DNA of 64,000 nt from JBPYCR01 sp051846935 (GTDB lineage Bacteria; Bacillota; Bacilli; Bacillales; Amphibacillaceae). Position 1 is the first letter of the stretch. Every line of letters starts with the position of its first letter. Shown here piece after piece: positions 44,911 to 53,483 of this stretch. The notes under the pieces are model-generated. The model was given only the letters and a program-made list of their open reading frames with translations. It searched no databases and had not been told where the DNA came from. The stretch is taken from the NCBI RefSeq assembly GCF_051846935.1, contig NZ_JBPYCS010000006.1:1-64000 (forward strand). Direction: 5' to 3'. Made by a program: the position numbers and the translations under genes.

Positions 44911-45474
44911 TTACACTTTCATACCAGTATATATAATTTCCCAAATCCATTTCGCCCATGCTTTATTATCCACTTTTAAGGAAGTTGGTTTATTAATTGT
45001 ATTAAATAGAAGGTTAGTCAACACATCTGTTGGAATTTCTTCTCTAACCACTTTCTCCTGTTTACAGTGATCAATAATAGTTTGAATTTCCTTAATAATG
45101 TGGATATGATCAGTGATGAATTTTTTTTTCATCTCTACAACTACTTCTGAATCACTTTGCAATAAAGGTATTATTTTTAGTATGCTGTGAATGTGTGCAT
45201 ATTTTATCATTAATTCAATCAGCTGAAACAATTGAGACTTCGCATTCTTGACAGATACAATTGTTGCTAGTTCATCTGTATAGTGCACCATTAATTCATT
45301 CATGTAGGCGACAATCATATCATCTTTTGATGAATAATACTCATATAATGTACTCCTGCCAATGCCGAGCAATTTTGATAATGCTGTGAAATTAAAGCCT
45401 CCATACCCTTGTTCAAGCAATAGTTTCTCGGTTGCCTGCATGAGTTCAATCGATTGTACCTTTTTCCGTGTCAT
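44911..45474 (-). CDS. TetR-family transcriptional regulator
   Basis: 187 residues. N-terminal helix-turn-helix is typical: KVQSIELMQATEKLLLEQGYGGFNFTALSKLLGIGRSTLYEYYSSKDDM (core GIGRSTLYEYYSSKDDM). The C-terminal ligand domain is variable and not assignable. No copy of the CGACA-N4-TGTCG motif is seen before its own start, but four copies lie between the MMPL gene and resB, so it most likely represses both of those units in the absence of an inducer. Linkage is inferred. Confidence 0.88.
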   Translation of the reverse strand: MTRKKVQSIELMQATEKLLLEQGYGGFNFTALSKLLGIGRSTLYEYYSSKDDMIVAYMNELMVHYTDELATIVSVKNAKSQLFQLIELMIKYAHIHSILKIIPLLQSDSEVVVEMKKKFITDHIHIIKEIQTIIDHCKQEKVVREEIPTDVLTNLLFNTINKPTSLKVDNKAWAKWIWEIIYTGMKV

Positions 45475-45820
45475 ATTTCATCACCTAAATTATATTTATA
45501 TTAACAATATAACATATAACCTACATATCTAGAGTACAATGTGTTTTGTCAATTACATATTAGTTTGGACGTATGGTGAGAAAGCTAATTTATGCAAAAT
45601 ATGAAGCTATATTTCTGGAATTAAATTTTAAAAAGAGACTCGGATTTGACTAACTCCTTCGTATTAAATCGACCGCATGGAATCAAGGTTTCTACATTTG
45701 ACTTCGTACGTTATGACCTTTCCTTTGATCCTTACTCTAATTTTCAATTTATGATATAGGCCCTTTCAATCTTTCTTAGGGAACGCCATATAAATGCTGT
45801 TATTTTGATGAAGGAGTTAG
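45475..45820. other. Gene-free stretch with an insertion-like inverted repeat
   Basis: 346 bp between tetR and the MMPL gene. It holds the tetR promoter region and most of a 187-bp inverted-repeat element (listed separately). A short minus-strand frame inside the repeat (KGKVITYEVKCRNLDSMRSI, then stop) might be the tail of a lost transposase. Confidence 0.4.
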
Positions 45821-45828
45821 TCAAATCC
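45642..45828. mobile_element. 187-bp inverted-repeat element (MITE-like or solo IS ends)
   Basis: GGATTTGACTAACTCCTTC at 45642-45660 and its exact reverse complement at 45810-45828, a perfect 19-bp terminal inverted repeat. The right repeat overlaps the last codons and stop of the MMPL gene (Leu-Trp-Ile-stop), so the insertion probably replaced the native end of that gene. No transposase and no obvious target duplication. Confidence 0.6.
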
Positions 45829-47983
45829 AAAGCGCCCATTTATCTAATTTCACCATTATTGCTGGTACTAAAATAGTTCGCACTAAAAATGTATCGATTA
45901 ACACCCCAACAGCAACTGTAAATCCAAACATAAATAATTCAAGAATTGGTTGTGTCATTAAAACTGCAAATGTTGCTGCTAAAATAATACCTGCGGAAGA
46001 AATGACTCCTCCCGTACGTGCTAACCCTAACTCAATTGCTTTTTTGATTGGATGTTTTCTTGATTCTTCCTTTATACGGGAAATAAGCATAATATTATAA
46101 TCAACACCTAACGCAACTAGGAAGATAAACGAATATACTGGAATGCGATAACTCATCGCATCATATTGAAACACATTTTCAAAAATAAAAATACTAAATC
46201 CTAACGCAGCAAAATAAGATAAAATAATTGTCGCCATCATATACAATGGAGCAATGAATGATCTAGATTGGAATCCAAGTAAAATCGTGATTAATATCGT
46301 TATTAAAGTAACGATTAGAATTGTATCTTGATCATTGACAGCCCTAGTATCAGCATGTTTTGCTGTCTCTCCAGCAAAATGTAAAGTCGCTTCATGGAGC
46401 TCTGAATTCGACAATAGTTTTTCATTATTGTTGCGCAATATATTTAAATGGTCCATCGTATTTAAATCATAAGGGTTGCCAGAAAAGACAATATTTAATT
46501 TCGCTACTTTTTCGTCTTCTGTTGACCAAGATGATTTGCCAAACTCTATAATTGCAGGATCAGATAAATCAGGTGTGACGTTTTCCACTCCTTGATTTGC
46601 TAAGATTTCTTGTCTAAGTTTCTCTAGACTCTCAACAGGTAGCTTATGTGCACCTTCAATGATAACAGTTGTCATCGCTAATTCGCCTGGAGAAAAATTC
46701 TCTTCAAGTAATTCGTATCCTTCCCTTGATTCCATGTCTTCTGGAAATGATTTGATAAGATTAAAAGAATACTCATTTGTTAAGACATTAAATGATATGG
46801 CAATTAATAGAATGGCAATAATAGAACCACTTGCTATGGGACGTTTCGTGACGATAGATGCTAGTCTATTCCAGAAATTTGGCTTCATGTTTTCAAAAGA
46901 ACCAACTTTAGGAATATACGGCCAAAATGACTTACGACCGAAAATTACAAACAATGCAGGGAGTAATGTTAATCCCCCTAGTAGGATAAAAAACAAAGCA
47001 ATTGTGAACACAGGTGCAAAATTACGATACGGCTCAAATGTTGCCGCAAAAAGTACAATCATTGCAGCAATAATAGTTGTTCCACTAAAGAAAATAGGCT
47101 CACTTACTCTTTTAACTGCTAATGCCATTGCTTTATACTTATCTTGATGTTTCCGTAATTCTTCTCTAAATCTAAATACAATAAATAATGCATAATCTGT
47201 AATAACCGCTAAGAGTAGAATGGACATAATGGATGTGGATTGACTCTCAATTGCCAAACCATTTTTACCAAAGAATCCAATTATTCGATCAACAACCTGA
47301 TAAATAATACCCGCACCTATTAAAGGAACGAGAGCAATAATTGGTGAACGGTAAATAACAATTAAAATGATAAAAATTAAGCCAATTGTTCCAAGTAATA
47401 AAACAAGATCTGCACTAGCAAAAATCGCAATCATATCGGAAACAATCCCAGCTGGTCCAGTCACTTTTAATATAAGGTTTTCATTATTATGTATTTCTTT
47501 ATCGGCAATACTATTAATCTCTTTAATCGTTGTATTAATGACACTTCGTTCAAGTCCGTCCTTTAAATTAACAGGTAAAATGAACGTTGTATCATTTTCT
47601 GATATAAAAGTCGATTTAATTTCCTCGGTAAATGTATAGACAGGAATGACTTCTTTTACATCCTTTAAGGATGCATTCTCTAAGTTCTCATTAATGGTAT
47701 CAATCTGTTCAAAATCTTGATCTGTTAATCCGTCTTCATTATGAAAAACTAAAATCGCTGGAACACCTGCATCACCTTTGAAGTGACTTTGTAATTTTTC
47801 TTCAGCTATAAGCGACTGCGCATCATTAGGAAGCCCAGTATCATTAATACTTGTCGCATACTCACTTGCTCCTGATGAAAGGCCACTCACTGCAATAGCT
47901 AAAATAATCCAAATTACAACAGTCCATTTCGCCCCTTTCTTACTACTCGCAGCTTTAGTTACTTTATTAATTAATGTAAACAC
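45821..47983 (-). CDS. MMPL-family RND transporter
   Basis: 720 residues from GTG 47983, nine bases after AAAGGAG; an ATG inside that spacing and a TTG further out are less well placed. Twelve-span RND layout: one span at about 20-40, a large extracellular loop, five spans (180-345), second loop and five more (520-715). Conserved: DYALFIVFRFREEL and VDYNIMLISRIKEE, the Asp-Tyr pairs of the MMPL proton-relay. Family members export lipids, peptides or drugs. The C-terminus ends in sequence from an inverted-repeat element. Divergent from the resB gene across four operator-like sites. Confidence 0.9.
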   Translation of the reverse strand: MFTLINKVTKAASSKKGAKWTVVIWIILAIAVSGLSSGASEYATSINDTGLPNDAQSLIAEEKLQSHFKGDAGVPAILVFHNEDGLTDQDFEQIDTINENLENASLKDVKEVIPVYTFTEEIKSTFISENDTTFILPVNLKDGLERSVINTTIKEINSIADKEIHNNENLILKVTGPAGIVSDMIAIFASADLVLLLGTIGLIFIILIVIYRSPIIALVPLIGAGIIYQVVDRIIGFFGKNGLAIESQSTSIMSILLLAVITDYALFIVFRFREELRKHQDKYKAMALAVKRVSEPIFFSGTTIIAAMIVLFAATFEPYRNFAPVFTIALFFILLGGLTLLPALFVIFGRKSFWPYIPKVGSFENMKPNFWNRLASIVTKRPIASGSIIAILLIAISFNVLTNEYSFNLIKSFPEDMESREGYELLEENFSPGELAMTTVIIEGAHKLPVESLEKLRQEILANQGVENVTPDLSDPAIIEFGKSSWSTEDEKVAKLNIVFSGNPYDLNTMDHLNILRNNNEKLLSNSELHEATLHFAGETAKHADTRAVNDQDTILIVTLITILITILLGFQSRSFIAPLYMMATIILSYFAALGFSIFIFENVFQYDAMSYRIPVYSFIFLVALGVDYNIMLISRIKEESRKHPIKKAIELGLARTGGVISSAGIILAATFAVLMTQPILELFMFGFTVAVGVLIDTFLVRTILVPAIMVKLDKWALWI

Positions 47984-48048
47984 TAGTTTCATCTCCTTTG
48001 TCGACAATTGTGTCGGAATAGATTAAAAAAATAATGGACACACGAGTA

Positions 48049-48077
48049 AGTTTAAATGAACTCGACACAAGTGTCAA
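48049..48077 (-). promoter_or_regulatory. Probable promoter of the MMPL gene
   Basis: Minus strand TTGACA (48077-48072), 17-bp spacer, TAAACT (48054-48049). The -35 box is embedded in the second operator copy, so bound repressor would block RNA polymerase. Confidence 0.6.
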
Positions 48078-48306
48078 CGTTATTATGTCAAAGATCATGG
48101 CAAATTAATGACAATTATTCAAAATAATTACTCAAAGTGATACTCGTATGAAACTAATATTAAAATTAGCCAGTAAACTAGCCTATTAACCATTTCTTAT
48201 GATGATATAAACATCAATTGTCATAAGACTGCGGGCCTTTGTTACTGGTAAAACTATATTAGAATCAATTGTCATTAATTAGACAATTAAAATTAGCTAA
48301 TAGGTG

Positions 48307-48335
48307 TTGACACAAGTGTCGGGTTGGTTTAGTAT
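48307..48335 (+). promoter_or_regulatory. Probable promoter of the resB-resC operon
   Basis: TTGACA (48307-48312), 17-bp spacer, TAGTAT (48330-48335). The third operator copy covers the -35 box. Confidence 0.68.
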
Positions 48336-48490
48336 CAAGGTAAGTTTTTTGCGCAAGTCCGACAAATATGTCGGTTGGAGATTTTGAGTTATTTATTAAT
48401 AAAATAATAGGAGCTATAAAGAAATGAATAAATAATTATGATAGTTTTAGAAAAGGAACTACAATCTAATAAATTTAGAGAGGGATTTAG

Positions 48491-50143
48491 ATGGACAAAC
48501 TAAAATGCGAATGTGGACACGTAAATCCTGAAGGGACTATACTTTGCGAATCATGTGGTAAGCCTGTAGAGGAAAACGAACATAAAGATGGAAATGACAA
48601 AAACAAATTATTGAATATGCGTTATGACGGAATAGCTAGAAGATCACAAACTTATAATAGAACCATTGTTGATAAAATATGGAACTTTTTCTCTTCCGTT
48701 AAGAACGGTGTGATACTCATCGTGATTGCACTTATTGCTTCTGGGCTGGGCACAATTTTTCCGCAAGAAATGTTTATCCCAGCAGAGGCGGAAAATAGGG
48801 ATCCAGCTGTTTTTTATGAAGCTTGGTATGGTCTACCAGGAAAAATTTATTATCAGTTAGGGTTTCATGAACTTTACAGCTCATGGTGGTACATGATATT
48901 AATCGCGTTAATTGGAATTTCCCTAGTCATTTGTAGTCTCGATCGATTTGTACCGTTATATCGAGCATTAAAAATACAGCAACCAAAACGTCATAATACA
49001 TTTTTAAGCAGACAACGCCTCTTTAGTCAAACTGCAGTTGTGTCAGACCAAGATAAGAAAAGTGTTATCGATAAACTTAAAAAGAATCGTTATAATATTG
49101 TCGAAACAGATGGAAGTGTATTGGCTGAAAAAAACCGTTTTTCACGATGGGGTCCATATGTCAACCATATTGGACTTATTATAATTTTAATCGCTGCAAT
49201 ACTGCGCACAACCCCTTTATTTTTTTTAGATGATTATGTATGGGTAAGGGAAGGAGAACAGAAAGTAATTCCAGGTACAGATGGCGAATATTACATAGAA
49301 AACAAGCAATTTTTATTAGAATTGTATGATAAAGATGATGAACGATTTAAAGACGCGATGGAAAAAACAGGTGAACAAGTACATAAAAACTATCAAACCG
49401 ATGTCATCATTTACAAAGATAAAGAGGCAAATATCGTTGGCGCTGACCCCGAATTGGAAAAAATAACAGAGAGTTCTATTCGGATGAACCAGCCGTTAAA
49501 ATTTGGTGGACTTAGTGGTTATACGCTCTATCAATCTGGATTTCAAGAAAATGAGTTTTCAAACATGACGTTTAAAGTGTATGAAACGGCAGACGTCGAG
49601 CAATCATCCTTAGGGGAGGTTACGATTGATTTAACATCTCCTGAAAAATTTTATGAATTAGATAGTGGAATGAAAGTAGAAGTTTCACAGTATTATCCAG
49701 ATTATGAATTGCAGGATGGAGAACCACGATCCATCTCGAAATTTCCAAGAAATCCAGCTTTCGTGTTTACAATTTATCCACTAGAGTCGAAAGATAGTGA
49801 AATTAGTTTTATAGGAATCGGTAAAAACATCGATGCTACAGGTAAAAATAAATATAAACTAGGAATAACAAACTTTGAGAATCATTATGTAAGTGGTATT
49901 ACAATTCGTAGAGATTACACATTACCCTTATTTATTGTCGGTGCTGCAATCTTCATGATTGGTGTTATTCAAGGGATGTATTGGCAACATAGAAGGATTT
50001 GGGTTAATCCAGAAGGTGACGGAATATTACTCGCTGCACATACAAATAAAAATTGGTTTGGTCTGAAAAAAGATATTGAAGAAGCGATAAAAGGTACGAA
50101 TATACAGATGGTCATCGATCAAGAAGAAAAAGAACTTAAATAG
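48491..50143 (+). CDS. resB: Cytochrome c maturation protein ResB
   Basis: 550 residues. Starts with a four-Cys zinc-ribbon-like tail (Cys6, 8, 19, 22 in CECGHVNPEGTILCESCGK), as in B. subtilis ResB, then RRSQTYNRTIVDKIWNFFSS and membrane spans at about 75-95, 135-155, 225-245 and 480-500 around a large extracytoplasmic domain. With ResC it forms the system II heme delivery and ligation complex for c-type cytochromes. A second copy would be expected at the chromosomal res locus; here resA is not included and the gene rides on a conjugative element. Confidence 0.93.
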   Translation: MDKLKCECGHVNPEGTILCESCGKPVEENEHKDGNDKNKLLNMRYDGIARRSQTYNRTIVDKIWNFFSSVKNGVILIVIALIASGLGTIFPQEMFIPAEAENRDPAVFYEAWYGLPGKIYYQLGFHELYSSWWYMILIALIGISLVICSLDRFVPLYRALKIQQPKRHNTFLSRQRLFSQTAVVSDQDKKSVIDKLKKNRYNIVETDGSVLAEKNRFSRWGPYVNHIGLIIILIAAILRTTPLFFLDDYVWVREGEQKVIPGTDGEYYIENKQFLLELYDKDDERFKDAMEKTGEQVHKNYQTDVIIYKDKEANIVGADPELEKITESSIRMNQPLKFGGLSGYTLYQSGFQENEFSNMTFKVYETADVEQSSLGEVTIDLTSPEKFYELDSGMKVEVSQYYPDYELQDGEPRSISKFPRNPAFVFTIYPLESKDSEISFIGIGKNIDATGKNKYKLGITNFENHYVSGITIRRDYTLPLFIVGAAIFMIGVIQGMYWQHRRIWVNPEGDGILLAAHTNKNWFGLKKDIEEAIKGTNIQMVIDQEEKELK

Positions 50144-50164
50144 AAAGCATAGGAGGATTTGTTT

Positions 50165-51361
50165 ATGAGTGATTTAATTAGTGTAAGTAGTACCGCACTA
50201 TATACTGCGTTTATCGTTTATCTAGTAGCAACATTATTTTTCGGAGCAACAATCAAAGATAAAAGGACATCTGATACATCCAAAAAGGGAATTGCTGGTA
50301 CCATCGCGATTTCGTTAACAATTATTGGATTTATTGCTCAACTAATTTATTTTGTAACACGATGGATAGCAGGTGGGCATGCACCAGTTACCAATATGTT
50401 TGAATTTGTTACATTTTTGGGCATGAGTATCGTGTTAGCATTTATCATCATTTACTTTATTTATAGATTAAGTATATTAGGATTGTTTGCTTTACCTATT
50501 GCGCTGCTTATTATTGCATATGCCAGTATGTTTCCATCTGACATTTCACCATTAGTTCCATCATTACAAAGCCATTGGTTATTTATTCATGTGATGACGG
50601 TTTCTTTATCTCAAGGAGTATTAGCAGTCAGTTTTGTGGCGGGATTAATATACCTAATAAAGGAGATTAATCAATCGAAAACTACAAAGAAAACAACATT
50701 TTTGGAAATAGTACTGTATTTGTTAATAGTGGCCTTAGGATTTGTAGTATCAACTACAACATTTAACTTAATGCAGTATAATGCAGAATTTGAAATACAA
50801 AAGGATAGTAATACTGTGCTTATGGATTATCAATTACCAGCCATCGCCGGACCTAAAGGTGGAGAATTAATTACCGCTGATAAAATGACTCCAATTTTTA
50901 ATACGCCAGAATGGTTTCAAGGAAAAGACGCACCAAAGAAATTTAATTCACTTATATGGTCATTTTTAACAGGAACAATTTTTTATGGTCTTATCCGTTT
51001 ATTATTCAGAAAAAGAATTGGGGCGGGAATTCAACCATTACTTAAAAATATTAGCCCAAATTTAATAGACGAGATTATGTACCGTTCAGTTGCAATTGGT
51101 TTTCCCCTATTTACACTAGGTGGCTTGATTTTTGCAGCGATTTGGGCACAAATTGCTTGGGATAGATTTTGGGCATGGGATCCGAAGGAAGTTTGGGCAC
51201 TCATTACGTGGTTTTTTTATGCAGCTTTTTTACATTTGCGTCTATCACGTGGATGGCATGGAGAAAAGTCAGCATGGCTTGCTGTAATTGGATTCGCTAT
51301 TATTATGTTCAACATCATAGTCGTTAATCTCGTATTAGCAGGAATCCATTCTTATGCTTAA
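50165..51361 (+). CDS. resC: Cytochrome c maturation protein ResC (CcsA/CcsB-type)
   Basis: 398 residues from ATG 50165 after AGGAGG. Multi-spanning heme handling protein with the WWD-type heme-binding domain in WAQIAWDRFWAWDPKEVWAL (about residue 330) and flanking histidines (RWIAGGHAPVTNMFEFV; HLRLSRGWHGEKSAW). It partners ResB, which ends 21 bp upstream, to attach heme to apocytochromes outside the membrane. Confidence 0.93.
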   Translation: MSDLISVSSTALYTAFIVYLVATLFFGATIKDKRTSDTSKKGIAGTIAISLTIIGFIAQLIYFVTRWIAGGHAPVTNMFEFVTFLGMSIVLAFIIIYFIYRLSILGLFALPIALLIIAYASMFPSDISPLVPSLQSHWLFIHVMTVSLSQGVLAVSFVAGLIYLIKEINQSKTTKKTTFLEIVLYLLIVALGFVVSTTTFNLMQYNAEFEIQKDSNTVLMDYQLPAIAGPKGGELITADKMTPIFNTPEWFQGKDAPKKFNSLIWSFLTGTIFYGLIRLLFRKRIGAGIQPLLKNISPNLIDEIMYRSVAIGFPLFTLGGLIFAAIWAQIAWDRFWAWDPKEVWALITWFFYAAFLHLRLSRGWHGEKSAWLAVIGFAIIMFNIIVVNLVLAGIHSYA

Positions 51362-51426
51362 AGAATAGATACAAAATAATTACATAAATGATTTTATTTA
51401 CATAAAAAGTTATTTAGGAGGATTTC

Positions 51427-51819
51427 ATGAATAATTATAGTAGGACGCTACTCAGATTTTCTGCATTATTTGCAGTTATTGGTTCATTTTTAGGTGCACA
51501 TATGGCAGGTGCAGGATCTTTTGCTTTTCGACCAATTCATGCACATGTTTTAGTTGTAGGTTGGTTAAGTTTATTCGCTTGGGCAGTATATTATAAAGTG
51601 TTTTATTCAAAAGATAGTATGTTAGCGAGATTTCATGTATGGTCAGCAATTATTGGTTCTATTGGGTTGTCAGTTGGAATGTGGCTTCACTATTTGAATA
51701 TATTTAATCTCCCTAAAACAGTCACACTTATTTTTTATATTGTTGGAGGAACAGTTTTGTTATTTAGTTTTATTTTGTTTCTCCTTTTAACACTGATTCA
51801 TAAAGAAGAAAACAGTTAG
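51427..51819 (+). CDS. Four-span membrane protein with HAH motif
   Basis: 130 residues, start preceded by AGGAGG. Four hydrophobic spans (about 8-30, 38-58, 70-92, 100-125). PIHAHVLVVGWLSLFAWAVYYK carries two histidines of the kind seen in heme-copper-oxidase subunit I and related quinol/NO reductase fragments (HAHVLVVGW), suggesting heme or copper contact, but the protein is far too short to be an oxidase. Third gene of the resB-resC unit. Function not known; link to cytochrome biogenesis is inferred from its neighbours. Confidence 0.65.
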   Translation: MNNYSRTLLRFSALFAVIGSFLGAHMAGAGSFAFRPIHAHVLVVGWLSLFAWAVYYKVFYSKDSMLARFHVWSAIIGSIGLSVGMWLHYLNIFNLPKTVTLIFYIVGGTVLLFSFILFLLLTLIHKEENS

Positions 51820-51928
51820 ATTTATCCTTGCAGTTATCATACTTGGCACCACAAAAGGTATCGTCATGGAACCCCATTTGCAACTAATCAAGCCATAAGC
51901 CCAAAAATAATAATCGATATGTATGTTT

Positions 51929-51966
51929 AAGTTCAACTGGCTTATATTCAGTTGAACTTTTTTATA
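51929..51966 (+). terminator. Terminator of the resB-resC operon
   Basis: AAGTTCAACTG and CAGTTGAACTT arms with a 9-base loop and T6 run. Confidence 0.9.
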
Positions 51967-52066
51967 TTTTTTAAAAATACTTTGGCATTTTATAAAAAAA
52001 ATTGTTGAAGGTTATGAAAGGGGAAATCATCACCCACCTTTGCAGTTGCGAAGGGAGAGGAAATGC

Positions 52067-52504
52067 ATGATAGAACCAGATCGTACCGATTGGCAAGTTC
52101 GCTGTGCATTTAATGCCTTTTGTAAACGAGTTTTGGAGAATGAAGCAATTAATATTTATAACGAAAGGCAGCAGCGACTTACAAAAGAGATGACATTTTC
52201 TGATCTCACCCCACAAGAAGAAAATCAACTCTTTACCTTGGATAAGCAATATGAAGGAGATGAAGGGCGAGATTTCCAAGTCGCTGGAAAGAAAATCACT
52301 CCGAAATTACTTGCTGAAGCAATGCGTACTTTGCCAAAAGAAAAGCGTAAGACCGTCCTACTATACTACTTTTTCAACAAGTCTGATGTGGAAATTGGTC
52401 AATTGCTCGATATTCCACGTAGTACAGTTCAGTATAGGCGGACAAGCTCTTTTGAACGGTTAAAACGATTTTTGGAAGAACATGCAGATGACTGGGATGA
52501 TTAA
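52067..52504 (+). CDS. RNA polymerase sigma-70-like regulator (Tn916 Orf7)
   Basis: 145 residues from ATG 52067, after GGGAGAGG. A sigma region 4-type helix-turn-helix is clear near the end (TLPKEKRKTVLLYYFFNKSDVEIGQLLDIPRSTVQYRRTSSFERLKRFL; core DIPRSTVQYRRTSSFERL). Orf7/Orf8 are the regulators read after the tet-type cargo in Tn916 and are needed for xis/int and transfer gene expression. Overlaps the next gene by 8 bp. Confidence 0.88.
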   Translation: MIEPDRTDWQVRCAFNAFCKRVLENEAINIYNERQQRLTKEMTFSDLTPQEENQLFTLDKQYEGDEGRDFQVAGKKITPKLLAEAMRTLPKEKRKTVLLYYFFNKSDVEIGQLLDIPRSTVQYRRTSSFERLKRFLEEHADDWDD

Positions 52505-52742
52505 TTCTAATACCGAAAACAACGAGCGTGGCTTATTGCCATATCCAATTATTCTAGCTGCAAATAAGGGTGAGCCAGAAGCAATGAAAGTAGTTGTTCT
52601 ACATTATGGAGGCTATATGACAAGCCTGTCCATGCGTAAGCTTCGTGATGAACACGGAAACACTTATTGGGGCATTGATGAAGATACACGTGATCGTTTA
52701 CGTTCAAAGCTTATGCAATCTGTTTTAGCTTTCAAGATTTAA
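52497..52742 (+). CDS. Helix-turn-helix protein (Tn916 Orf8 type)
   Basis: 81 residues from ATG 52497; alternative in-frame ATGs at 52482 and 52488 also lie in the end of the sigma-like gene, so the start is uncertain. RGLLPYPIILAANKGEPEAMKVVVLHYGGYM and DEDTRDRLRSKLMQSVLAF match the Orf8/YvrI-type partner family of the Orf7 regulator. Translation is probably coupled to the upstream gene. Confidence 0.82.
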   Translation: MINSNTENNERGLLPYPIILAANKGEPEAMKVVVLHYGGYMTSLSMRKLRDEHGNTYWGIDEDTRDRLRSKLMQSVLAFKI

Positions 52743-52969
52743 CTAGATAATGGTTAGTTTTCCCTTTCAATAATCATATATTTGTTCTTTGACAAAGAAA
52801 GCATGGAAGATAACACCGTGCAGTATAAAACGAAAAAAATCAGATACGTTCTACTGATGATGAGCCACTTGATTCATACGCCATGACTTTCGTAAGAAGC
52901 GAGCGATTATCTATGAATCTAATGCAATTGTGGTGGATTGCGGCAATAACCCATCAGTTAGGATAATTA
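52743..52969. other. Stretch with a possible small shifted gene
   Basis: ATG 52803 opens 27 codons (MEDNTVQYKTKKIRYVLLMM) to a TGA at 52884-52886. A slip in the A7 run near 52832-52838 would continue instead as STDDEPLDSYAMTFVRSERL through to about 52962, which looks more protein-like. Either a frameshifted small gene or noise; no firm call. Confidence 0.3.
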
Positions 52970-53095
52970 TACTCCCCTACCGTCATGGTTCGAGCGTTCA
53001 AAGCGTCGCAAGCTATGAGTAGGGCTGGAAGAAATACTTGCAGGGGTGGAATTCCCGTGGAGCTGCACCAACAGCCGTCTGATTTTTGATTTTTA
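52970..53095 (+). ncRNA. Candidate structured RNA between Orf8-like gene and integrase module
   Basis: Two adjoining folded domains. Domain A: CCCTAC-TCAT (52975-52986) pairs with ATGA-GTAGGG (53015-53024). Domain B: GGCTG (53023-53027), TGCAG (53039-53043) and GGG pair in nested order with CCC, CTGCA (53063-53067) and CAGCC (53072-53076), followed by a T-rich tail that could end transcription. No long coding frame uses this segment with a ribosome site. Strand is inferred from the T-rich end and the direction of neighbours. Not matched by me to any named RNA family. Confidence 0.45.
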
Positions 53096-53259
53096 GTTAG
53101 CAAGATAAATTACAGTAACCATCAAGTTATGACAATAAGACCTTTATATTTTAGTGCAAGAGCCAAATTCACGCAACGTATTAGAAATAGTTTTATAGAC
53201 GCGATATAATAATAGACAGATATCAAATAGTATATCCTAGTCTATGGAAAGGAGTTCGT

Positions 53260-53445
53260 ATGGTCACAGTCACAAAAAAAGACTTGATAGCACTAGGTTA
53301 TGGTCCCTCTTTTTCAGCTGATATCATTAGAGAATGTAAAAAACTAATGATTTCAAAAGGGCACACGTATTATCAATCTAAAAAGTTGGATCGTGTTCCT
53401 AAAGAAGCTGTAGAGGAAGTATTAGGGATAACTTTAGATGTGTGA
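53260..53445 (+). CDS. DUF3173 protein, probable excision accessory factor
   Basis: 61 residues (MVTVTKKDLIALGYGPSFSADIIREC...). Small basic helix-turn-helix-like protein with the DUF3173 pattern (KDLIALGYGPSFSADIIR, KLDRVPKEAVEEVLGI), commonly found directly upstream of tyrosine integrases of integrative elements, where it probably acts like Xis. GGAAAGGAG precedes the ATG. Ends just before the integrase start (39 bp). Confidence 0.8.
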   Translation: MVTVTKKDLIALGYGPSFSADIIRECKKLMISKGHTYYQSKKLDRVPKEAVEEVLGITLDV

Positions 53446-53483
53446 TTTGTACTTCTTGCACTAATTGCGTAAGGAGTGAAATC

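Larger units (their letters stand above)
48002..48373. promoter_or_regulatory. Array of four TetR-type operators
   Basis: Consensus CGACA-N4-TGTCG occurs at 48002-48015 (N4 ATTG), 48063-48076 (CAAG, last base A), 48308-48321 (CAAG, first base T) and 48360-48373 (AATA). They lie in the 500-bp divergent region, two per transcription unit: one of each pair overlaps a -35 box, the other lies between promoter and start codon. Confidence 0.8.

Noticed and set aside
46659..47147. Long antisense frame within mmpL
   Set aside because: Mirror of the transporter's coding sequence; no start signal.
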